Shown: positions 1 through 5,242 of the stretch, piece after piece
Numbering within the stretch: the stretch's first letter is position 1
How the letters are laid out: each line of letters begins with the position of its first letter
DNA from: Candidatus Shapirobacteria bacterium
Lineage (GTDB): Bacteria; Patescibacteriota; Microgenomatia; UBA12405
Assembly (NCBI GenBank): GCA_028709405.1
Contig: JAQVXB010000036.1
Coordinates: 1 to 5,567 of the forward strand
Reading direction: 5' to 3'
Length of the DNA stretch: 5,567 nt
Notes under the pieces: model-generated
What the model saw: only the letters and a program-made list of their open reading frames with translations
What the model was told of the DNA's origin: nothing
Databases searched by the model: none
Program-made: the position numbers and the translations under genes

Positions 1-371
1 AACAGGGGATTATTAATAAAAATGAATTTCGTCAATTTAAAATTTATTCCAAAATTACTCCTGATGATCAATTTATGATCAAAGAAATAATCTATCGCCG
101 TCTAAAACATCCAGAATGGACCTTACCAGACTTTATTCTAGTCGATGGTGGCAAACCTCAAGTATCTGCTGTCAGTTCTGTCTGTCACTTGCCAATTATT
201 GGCCTAGCCAAAAAACAAGAAACAATTATTATTCAAACCGGCACTAATTGGGTTGAAATTAATTTACCTAAAAACTCACCATCTCTTCATCTTCTTCAAA
301 ATATTCGTGATGAAGCCCATCGCTTTGCCAATCGTTATCGTCAAAAATTAATTAAAAAAAGTCTTTTCTAA
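1..371 (+). CDS. uvrC: UvrC excinuclease subunit C, C-terminal fragment (5' end outside window)
   Basis: This is the end of the UvrC nuclease subunit of UvrABC nucleotide excision repair, which cuts the damaged strand on both sides of a lesion. The open frame runs from base 3 and gives 122 residues. They match the RNase H-like endonuclease domain that makes the 5' incision: a DDQFMIKEIIYRR helix, then PDFILVDGGKPQ with the catalytic Asp at residue 48 (codon 144-146), IGLAKKQE, and LLQNIRDEAHRFANRYR with the catalytic His at residue 106 (codon 318-320). The first catalytic Asp and the GIY-YIG and UvrB-binding domains lie upstream. The protein stops about 16 residues after the catalytic His, so the C-terminal helix-hairpin-helix pair of E. 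coli UvrC is absent. The frame is intact up to its TAA, so this looks like a natural short form. The TAA abuts the stop of the convergent gene. Confidence 0.93.
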   Translation, partial: QGIINKNEFRQFKIYSKITPDDQFMIKEIIYRRLKHPEWTLPDFILVDGGKPQVSAVSSVCHLPIIGLAKKQETIIIQTGTNWVEINLPKNSPSLHLLQNIRDEAHRFANRYRQKLIKKSLF

Positions 372-947
372 TTATTTATGGCTAAAAGAATTTTTATTGT
401 AAATATTTGAAATTCTTCCACTAACAAAATCTTTTGGTTTAATAAAAAGTTGATTTCCAACTAACATGGTTAATGGATGGGGGATTGATTTATTAATTAA
501 ATGAGTTGATTTTCTTTTATCCTTTTTAGAATCCCCTGTTAAATTTCCTAAATAAATACATGCCACCGTATCCAACGGTATTTCTGACACATCGATTGTT
601 CTAATAGGTAAAGCAATTATATTATCCTTTCCTAATTTACCAGATGAAAATTTATCAAAATAAACGTTGCTATAAGCCCCAACAAAAAGCAATTTATTTA
701 CCAAATCTTCATCTTTTAATTTTAAAAGATTATCACTATTAACAATTTTTTCCTTAATTCTTTCTTTTACCAAATCAAGTGTTTCTATTTTAATAAAAGC
801 CTTACAATCTTTGGCTACAATTCCGTCACGAAAACACATTGGGGGCATTTCTCCTCTAACCGCCTTTTTTACTTCTTGTTCCTGAGCTTTGGCTAATCCA
901 TATTCTCTAATCGAGATTTGATCTGGATAAACATTACTTTCTTTCAT
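372..947 (-). CDS. Hypothetical protein, 191 aa, downstream of rel
   Basis: I do not recognise this family. The protein looks soluble: no signal peptide, no membrane-length hydrophobic stretch and no obvious repeats. Visible points are a helical, charged N-terminal third (EYGLAKAQEQEVKKAVRGE), three cysteines (C38, C48, C130) that do not form a CxxC metal site, a glycine/aromatic stretch GAYSNVYFDKF at about 90-100, a hydrophobic strand-like run DTVACIYLGNL at 126-136, a basic patch KKDKRKSTH at 141-149, and a likely strand LTMLVGNQLFIK at 159-170. The ATG at 947-945 is the first in frame and sits just after a good promoter. It is the last gene of the leftward sortase-rel series, 36 nt after rel. 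A role linked to Rel is only suggested by position. The long open frame, the promoter and the clean fit between neighbours support a real gene. Confidence 0.75.
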   Translation of the reverse strand: MKESNVYPDQISIREYGLAKAQEQEVKKAVRGEMPPMCFRDGIVAKDCKAFIKIETLDLVKERIKEKIVNSDNLLKLKDEDLVNKLLFVGAYSNVYFDKFSSGKLGKDNIIALPIRTIDVSEIPLDTVACIYLGNLTGDSKKDKRKSTHLINKSIPHPLTMLVGNQLFIKPKDFVSGRISNIYNKNSFSHK

Positions 948-959
948 ATTTTATATATT

Positions 960-987
960 ATTATAACCTATAATATAATTATATCAA
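960..987 (-). promoter_or_regulatory. Sigma70-type promoter for the 191-aa hypothetical gene
   Basis: On the minus strand there is TTGATA (987-982, 5 of 6 to TTGACA), a 16-nt spacer and a perfect TATAAT (965-960). The -35 overlaps the rel TGA stop. Only 12 nt separate the -10 from the ATG at 947, so the mRNA leader would be about 5-6 nt, and no Shine-Dalgarno sequence is present. A second TATAAT lies at 983-978 and could be an alternative -10. The region is very AT-rich, so the -10 alone would be weak evidence; the paired -35 at good spacing strengthens it. Confidence 0.6.
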
Positions 988-2432
988 ATTTCTTCACTTT
1001 CGTCAATTTTAGTCACTTTTCTAATATGTTCCCTTGCCCATTGAGTTTTAGCAATTTCCAGCCAATTTTTATTAACATTTAATTTTTTGTTCATTAAAAC
1101 TTCTACTACATCTCCAGTTTTTAGTTGTGTATCAATTTTAGCCATTTTTCCGTTTATTTTTACCCCATTACAATGATCGCCGACTTCAGTATGTATTCTA
1201 TACGCAAAATCTAACCCCGTACTTTTTGAAGACAATTGAATTGTGTCACCCTTTGGAGTAAAGACGTAAATATAATTAGTCAAAACTCTTAATCTATAAT
1301 TATTAATATCTTTTTCGTTTTTCTGCCATTTAACCAAATCTTTAACCCATTCCATTCCTCGGCCATTTTCGACTGATTCTTTTCCCAGTTTATAAGCTAT
1401 ATGTGAAGCTGGACCGAATTCGTTAAATTCATGCATTTCTTTAGTTTTTATTTGAATTTCCACAGTTAATTTTTCCTTCCAATTAACTGTAGTTTGAATT
1501 GACCTATAACCATTTGGTTTTGGATTAGCAATATAATCCACAAATTCATCTTCTAAATATTTATACTTAGCATGCAATAAACCCAAAATTGTATAACAAT
1601 CAGCCACATTTTCGGTCAAAATTCTTAAAGCCACCCTATCTTTTATTCTATCTTTTCCTTTCTTTTGAATTTTTAAAAAAGTACTATAAAGACTTTTTAT
1701 TCTTCCTTCTACTACTGCTCCATTTATATTATTTATTTTTAATAACTCAACTAACTCTTTATTTACCAAAGCCAAGGCTTTAATTTCATTTTTACGATTA
1801 TCTTCAAACATTTTTCTCAATTCCTCAGCTTCTTCTGGATAAACAATTTTAAAAGCAATATCCTCGACCATTTTTTTAAAGAAGTGTAATCCTACATATT
1901 CTGCTACCGGCCCGTAAACCCTCAAAATATTTTTACCATATCTAAGCTGTCTTTCCGGTGAAATATATTTAATGGTTAAACCATTATGTAATTTATCAAT
2001 TAATCTTAGAATTAAAACTCTAACATCATCTACTGAAGAAAATAAAAATTTTCTAAAAAGTTCAATATTAAGTTGATTAACCTCTATCCCTTTAGTTTTT
2101 TTAGCTACTTCAGTTAAACCGGAAACTAACAAAGCCACCTCGTCACCAAACTGTTCTGCTATCTGATCAATAGTTACCTTTGTATCTTCCACACAATCAT
2201 GAAGCAAAGCTGCTAATACTGCCTCTTCTCCTATGTGAAGTTGCAATGCTACTTTTGCAATCCAAGCTGGGTGGGTTATATAAGGATCTCCAGAATCTCT
2301 TTTTTGGTTTATATGAGCTTTATTAGCAAAATCGTAACATCTCTTAATCAAATCCTTATTAAACTCGCTTTCATCAATATGCCTTTCTAGATCAGCCCAA
2401 CAGTTCTGAGTTAAAGATAGGTCAATTGGCAT
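984..2432 (-). CDS. rel: Rel/SpoT-family (p)ppGpp synthetase-hydrolase, short form ending after TGS
   Basis: This alarmone enzyme would make (p)ppGpp from ATP and GTP/GDP and hydrolyse it, setting the stringent response. The HD hydrolase domain (about 25-195) has R45, H54, H78-D79, E82-D83, D146 and N150, so it looks active; the usual NMRT after the last motif is NGLT. The synthetase domain (about 235-350) keeps R244, K246, K254, D265, Y309 and E325 (VEIQIKT). Its motif between D265 and Y309 is EFVD (296-299), nearer RelA's EXDD than the RXKD of bifunctional Rel, and YQSLHTT is YRSIQTT. A TGS domain (about 385-447: YVFTPKGD, DFAYRIHTEVG with H414) follows. The protein ends at 482 aa against roughly 700-750 for full-length Rel, lacking the helical, zinc-finger and ACT/RRM regions. 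ATG at 2432; 24 nt after sortase, with a -10-like box and no Shine-Dalgarno. Confidence 0.94.
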   Translation of the reverse strand: MPIDLSLTQNCWADLERHIDESEFNKDLIKRCYDFANKAHINQKRDSGDPYITHPAWIAKVALQLHIGEEAVLAALLHDCVEDTKVTIDQIAEQFGDEVALLVSGLTEVAKKTKGIEVNQLNIELFRKFLFSSVDDVRVLILRLIDKLHNGLTIKYISPERQLRYGKNILRVYGPVAEYVGLHFFKKMVEDIAFKIVYPEEAEELRKMFEDNRKNEIKALALVNKELVELLKINNINGAVVEGRIKSLYSTFLKIQKKGKDRIKDRVALRILTENVADCYTILGLLHAKYKYLEDEFVDYIANPKPNGYRSIQTTVNWKEKLTVEIQIKTKEMHEFNEFGPASHIAYKLGKESVENGRGMEWVKDLVKWQKNEKDINNYRLRVLTNYIYVFTPKGDTIQLSSKSTGLDFAYRIHTEVGDHCNGVKINGKMAKIDTQLKTGDVVEVLMNKKLNVNKNWLEIAKTQWAREHIRKVTKIDESEEI

Positions 2433-2442
2433 AACAAGACTA

Positions 2443-2448
2443 ATTATA
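2443..2448 (-). promoter_or_regulatory. -10-like box just upstream of rel
   Basis: A perfect TATAAT on the minus strand ends 10 nt before the rel ATG, inside the 24-nt sortase-rel gap. A poor -35 (TTGCCG at 2473-2468, spacer 19) lies within the end of the sortase gene. If used, it would give an mRNA leader of about 4 nt. There is no Shine-Dalgarno sequence. Chance occurrence in AT-rich DNA is possible; rel may also be read through from sortase. Confidence 0.4.
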
Positions 2449-2456
2449 ACAAAAAA

Positions 2457-3170
2457 TTAAATCCTTTCGGCAAAAATTAATAATCTTTTCCAATCTGTTC
2501 CCAGTGGCCAACATGTTTGCAATATTAATACTTCTTTTCCCTCCTGTTTATAATTTAAGTATTCAACCTCACTAGATCCAACCACTTTTTGATCAAAAAC
2601 TTTATATATATAAAGTTTCTCATTGTAGGTGATAAAAATTGGATCATCATTTTTCATCTCTCCAAGTAAATAAAAAACCGAATTATTTCTCACCATTTGT
2701 ATTCCTTGTCTAGTCGAGTGAGCAAATAAATACATTGCTTTTTCATTTTCTCCTGGCAAAGAAGTGTCTCTTGCGTGGGCTATTATATCTTGTTCTAACA
2801 CAGGTAAATATTCTTTTTTATCGTAAGGAGACACATTTTTTTTAATTTCCGACTCTGCCCCAATTCTCGGAATTCTTATTGAAAATTCTTCTTTTACGAT
2901 TCTTTTTTCCTCAGTTTTTTCTTTTATGATCTCTTCCTTTATTTTATCCATCTGGCTACCTTCATTTTTTTGAATATTATTATAAGTAATAATTGATCTA
3001 CCTAATGGCCAGTATAAGTACAATAAATAAACAATCGCCACCAAAAAAATAGTAGTTCCAATATAAAAGATATATTTCTTATTGCCAGGCGGATTATGAA
3101 AAATTATTCCATTTCTAGACCTAATTTTAACCACTCTTTTCTTTGGAACCAATCTGAAAAAATCCAACAT
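2457..3170 (-). CDS. Membrane-anchored sortase (class D/E-like cysteine transpeptidase)
   Basis: Sortases cut a C-terminal sorting signal on exported proteins and join them to a cell-surface nucleophile or to another protein. This 237-aa protein has a basic cytoplasmic N-terminus (1-32, many K/R), one membrane helix (about 33-54), a charged Lys/Glu-rich linker likely helical or coiled-coil (about 66-95), and an extracellular sortase beta-barrel from about 97 (SIRIPRIGAESEIKKNV) to the end. The catalytic triad is complete: H151 in YLFAHST, C220 in LQTCWPLGT and R229 in WKRLLIF. IAHARDTSLPGE (130-141) and FYLLGEMKNDD (166-176) match the family. Topology is the usual N-in signal anchor. TCWPxGT recalls class D/E enzymes, but class and substrate cannot be fixed here: no LPxTG-type protein or pilin is nearby. 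It is first in the leftward series and diverges from greA. Confidence 0.92.
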   Translation of the reverse strand: MLDFFRLVPKKRVVKIRSRNGIIFHNPPGNKKYIFYIGTTIFLVAIVYLLYLYWPLGRSIITYNNIQKNEGSQMDKIKEEIIKEKTEEKRIVKEEFSIRIPRIGAESEIKKNVSPYDKKEYLPVLEQDIIAHARDTSLPGENEKAMYLFAHSTRQGIQMVRNNSVFYLLGEMKNDDPIFITYNEKLYIYKVFDQKVVGSSEVEYLNYKQEGKEVLILQTCWPLGTDWKRLLIFAERI

Positions 3171-3175
3171 AATCT

Positions 3176-3181
3176 ATTGTA
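3176..3181 (-). promoter_or_regulatory. -10-like box abutting the sortase start
   Basis: TACAAT (5 of 6 to TATAAT) on the minus strand ends 5 nt before the sortase ATG, placing a transcription start at or next to the start codon. No good -35 stands 16-18 nt upstream; TTGTCA (3198-3193) is only 12 nt away. A weak AAGGG lies 11 nt before the ATG and is the nearest thing to a ribosome-binding site in the window, so a longer leader from a promoter further upstream is possible. Confidence 0.3.
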
Positions 3182-3192
3182 CCCTTAAACAT

Positions 3193-3221
3193 TTGACAAA
3201 GAAAAGTATTTACTCTAACAT
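3193..3221 (+). promoter_or_regulatory. Promoter for the greA-lysS operon
   Basis: A perfect TTGACA -35 (3193-3198) is followed after exactly 17 nt by TAACAT (3216-3221, 4 of 6 to TATAAT including the key first two and last T). Transcription would start near 3228, leaving a leader of about 56 nt before greA that contains the hairpin at 3241-3260. The -35 lies in the nearly palindromic TTTGACAAA, so sortase and greA may share a control point in this 113-nt divergent region. The 113-nt gap holds this promoter, the sortase -10-like box and the hairpin; I see nothing else in it. Confidence 0.5.
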
Positions 3222-3236
3222 ATACTCCAATATAGC

Positions 3237-3271
3237 AAAACCCCTGAACCGAAACAGGGGATTTATTTTTT
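3237..3271 (+). terminator. GC-rich hairpin plus T tract in the greA leader (possible attenuator)
   Basis: CCCCTG (3241-3246) pairs perfectly with CAGGGG (3255-3260) across an 8-nt loop AACCGAAA. After an A-A mismatch, three more A-T pairs (3237-3239 with 3262-3264) extend the stem. ATTTATTTTTT follows (3261-3271), the usual shape of an intrinsic terminator. It cannot end an upstream rightward gene, because the sequence on its left is the divergent sortase. It sits between the predicted greA promoter and the greA ATG, 23 nt before the latter, so partial termination of the greA operon is the natural reading. On the minus strand it is followed by only four T, a weaker terminator. Confidence 0.6.
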
Positions 3272-3283
3272 AAACATTACAAA

Positions 3284-3745
3284 ATGAGTCATAAAAACTT
3301 ATTGACCCAAGATGGCTATTCTAGCCTTGTAGAACAATTAAGTGATCTTAAAAAGAAACAGGAACATCTGATCACTCAAATCGAAGATGTCGCTCAACCA
3401 GATGAATCTGGTGAAGATGGTTTAGCTACCCAATTAAAAGAAGAATTAGAGGTTGTTAACGATAAAATTGATAATTTGGAAACTGCCCTAGAAGATGTCA
3501 AAATAATTAGTGGAGAATGTTCTCGTGATCAAGTTGAAGTTGGTTGTCGAGTTAAGATCAAAGTTACTGGTAATTTAACTAAAGAATTTAATATTGTTAG
3601 TCATCTCGAAGCCGATCCTCTAGCCAATAAAATTTCTGACCAATCACCTCTAGGAGTAGCTCTAATAGGTAAAAAAATTGACGATTTAGTTGAAGTTAGC
3701 GCTCCAGCCGGTAAAATAACCTACAAAATTGTTTCGATCCACTAA
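3284..3745 (+). CDS. greA: GreA-family transcription elongation factor with divergent catalytic tip
   Basis: GreA enters the secondary channel of RNA polymerase and stimulates cleavage of backtracked RNA. At 153 aa it has the family's normal length. The N-terminal coiled coil (about 8-75) opens with LTQDGYSSLVEQLSDLKKK. The C-terminal FKBP-like domain (about 80-153) has VEVGCRVKIKV, FNIVSHLEADPLANKIS, SPLGVALIGKK and PAGKITYKIVSI. The tip is unusual: where the consensus reads GDLSENAEYHAAKE this protein reads PDESGEDGLATQLKE. A gap-free alignment puts E41 and E44 at the places of E. coli D41 and E44, the acids that hold the catalytic Mg2+. Cleavage activity is therefore plausible but unproven; an inhibitory or altered paralogue (compare Gfh1) is the alternative. 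ATG at 3284 starts the conserved region at the right place with no Shine-Dalgarno. lysS follows after 16 nt. Confidence 0.92.
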   Translation: MSHKNLLTQDGYSSLVEQLSDLKKKQEHLITQIEDVAQPDESGEDGLATQLKEELEVVNDKIDNLETALEDVKIISGECSRDQVEVGCRVKIKVTGNLTKEFNIVSHLEADPLANKISDQSPLGVALIGKKIDDLVEVSAPAGKITYKIVSIH

Positions 3746-3750
3746 TGTAG

Positions 3751-3756
3751 TAAAAT
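3751..3756 (+). promoter_or_regulatory. -10-like box between greA and lysS
   Basis: TAAAAT (5 of 6 to TATAAT) ends 5 nt before the lysS ATG. I find no convincing -35 and no Shine-Dalgarno sequence. It is listed because it stands at the same distance from the ATG as boxes before other genes here. Co-transcription with greA is the simpler view, leaving open how ribosomes start on lysS. Confidence 0.22.
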
Positions 3757-3761
3757 TACTT

Positions 3762-5222
3762 ATGCTCGATCCAAAAACCAACGAACTTAAACGACAAAGA
3801 CAGGAAAAAATTGCCAAATTAAAAAGTCTTTCTTCAACTATTTATCCTCAACCAAACCTAAAAGATAAATTAACTACACTTGAAGCCAAAGAAAAAATGG
3901 ACCAGTCGGTTTTGGTTGCCGGTCGAATCATGTCTCTTCGCGGTCATGGAAAAATCATGTTTGCCGATCTTCAAGACAGAGCTGGCAAAATCCAGCTATT
4001 TTTTCAGGAAAAAACTTTGGCCGACAAAATGGCCAATACTAAACTTTTGGATTTAGGCGATATTGTTTCCATCTCTGGAAAAATTTTTAAAACTCAAGCA
4101 GGTGAAATTACTATCGATGTTGAAGAATTTCAAATTTTAGCCAAAAACATCCGACCTTTACCCGAAAAGTTCCATGGATTAAAAGACGTTGAAATTGCTT
4201 ATCGTCAGCGTTATGTCGATTTAATTGTCAATCCCGAATCTCGTCAGGTTTTTGAAACTAGAACTAAAATTTTATCCGAAATGCGTCGTTTTCTTGATGA
4301 TCACGGTTTCATGGAAGTTGAAACTCCAGTTCTCCAGCCAGTTTATGGCGGTGCCGCCGCCAAACCTTTTGTTACTCATCACAATGAACTAGACATGGAC
4401 ATGTATCTTCGTATTTCTGATGAATTATATTTAAAACGCCTTATTGTTGGTGGTTTCGAGAAAGTTTATGAAGTCAGTCGTGATTTCCGAAACGAAGGTG
4501 TTTCTCGTTTTCATAATCCTGAATTCACTCAAATTGAATTTTATTGGGCTTATGTTGATTATGAAGTTTTAATGGAATTCACTGAGGAGTTAATTAAACA
4601 TCTATTGATGAAAACCAAAGAAACTTTAAAAATTTCTTTCCAAGGAAATGAATTAGATTTTTCTAAACCAATCAAAAGATTAACTTTTAAAGATGCTATT
4701 TTAGATAAAACTAAAATTGATATCGATAAAATTAAAACAGAAGAAGATTTTAAAAAGGCATTGGAAATTGGAAATTTAAAATTGGATTTTAAAGGTGTTT
4801 ATGGTCTCGGTGCTTGTTTCGATGCTTTGTATAAAGAATACGTCCGTCCAGACATTATTGAACCCACTTTTATTATGGATTATCCATCAGAAATGATTGC
4901 TTTGGCTAAACGAAAAATTGATGATCCAACTAAAATTGCTTCTTTCCAATTACTTGCTTGTGGTACCGAATTTTTAAAAGCATACAACGAATTAAATGAT
5001 CCAGAAGATCAAGCCGCTCGTTGGAACGATGAACAAAAATTAACCGATCAAGGCTCTGAAATTGCTTCTCAATTTGATGCTGATTATATTAGGGCTCTTG
5101 AATATGGCATGCCACCAACCGCTGGTTGGGGTATGGGTGTTGATCGATTTGTCCAATTAATCACCGATTCTCCTACTATTAAAGACGTCATTTTATTCCC
5201 TTCAATGAGGAAAGAAGAGTAG
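3762..5222 (+). CDS. lysS: Lysyl-tRNA synthetase, class II
   Basis: LysRS charges tRNA-Lys with lysine in the cytoplasm using ATP, normally as a dimer. From the ATG at 3762 it has 486 aa, close to the bacterial norm of about 500. The N-terminal helix (RQRQEKIAKLKSL) leads to the OB-fold anticodon-binding domain (about 48-128: AGRIMSLRGHGKIMFADL). The catalytic domain has motif 1 (about 179-191, GFMEVETPVL), the GGAAAKPF stretch, ELYLKRL (221-227), motif 2 (R240-DFRNEG, then HNPEFT at 251-256) and motif 3 (GWGMGVDR, 455-462). Less usual is KAYNELNDP (406-414), where E. coli has NGFSELND: the lysine-contacting Asn is Lys406, while E410 is kept. DYPSEM replaces the common HPxxxSPL. A TTG start at 3729 would overlap greA by 17 nt and add 11 unconserved residues, so I prefer the ATG. 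It probably shares the greA promoter. Confidence 0.96.
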   Translation: MLDPKTNELKRQRQEKIAKLKSLSSTIYPQPNLKDKLTTLEAKEKMDQSVLVAGRIMSLRGHGKIMFADLQDRAGKIQLFFQEKTLADKMANTKLLDLGDIVSISGKIFKTQAGEITIDVEEFQILAKNIRPLPEKFHGLKDVEIAYRQRYVDLIVNPESRQVFETRTKILSEMRRFLDDHGFMEVETPVLQPVYGGAAAKPFVTHHNELDMDMYLRISDELYLKRLIVGGFEKVYEVSRDFRNEGVSRFHNPEFTQIEFYWAYVDYEVLMEFTEELIKHLLMKTKETLKISFQGNELDFSKPIKRLTFKDAILDKTKIDIDKIKTEEDFKKALEIGNLKLDFKGVYGLGACFDALYKEYVRPDIIEPTFIMDYPSEMIALAKRKIDDPTKIASFQLLACGTEFLKAYNELNDPEDQAARWNDEQKLTDQGSEIASQFDADYIRALEYGMPPTAGWGMGVDRFVQLITDSPTIKDVILFPSMRKEE

Positions 5223-5230
5223 TTTTAGGC

Positions 5231-5236
5231 TATAAT
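5231..5236 (+). promoter_or_regulatory. -10-like box abutting the DUF5674-like gene
   Basis: A perfect TATAAT ends 6 nt before the ATG at 5243, which would put the transcription start on the A of the start codon, the classical arrangement of a leaderless gene. The 17-nt-upstream hexamer is AGGAAA, not a -35, and there is no TGn extension. No Shine-Dalgarno sequence lies in the 20-nt gap after lysS. Confidence 0.42.
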
Positions 5237-5242
5237 AATTAA

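Noticed and set aside
388..419. Inverted repeat GAATTT...AAATTC near the uvrC end as a terminator
   Set aside because: The arms are AT-only apart from one pair, the loop is long and no T tract follows; it lies inside the coding sequence of the opposing gene.
372..983. Possible frameshifted remnant of the missing Rel C-terminal domains
   Set aside because: The translation of 372-947 has no zinc-finger cysteines or ACT-type pattern, has its own ATG and promoter, and does not resemble Rel; the rel stop therefore looks genuine.
1589..1783. A 64-aa plus-strand open frame rich in Phe, Leu and Tyr
   Set aside because: It lies entirely antisense to the rel synthetase region; its hydrophobic, low-complexity translation is what the reverse of Lys/Glu-rich AT-biased codons gives, and no start signal precedes it.
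3729..3761. TTG start for lysS, 11 residues longer and overlapping the end of greA
   Set aside because: The extra residues are unlike LysRS N-termini, an ATG in the same frame sits 16 nt after the greA stop, and nothing upstream favours the TTG.
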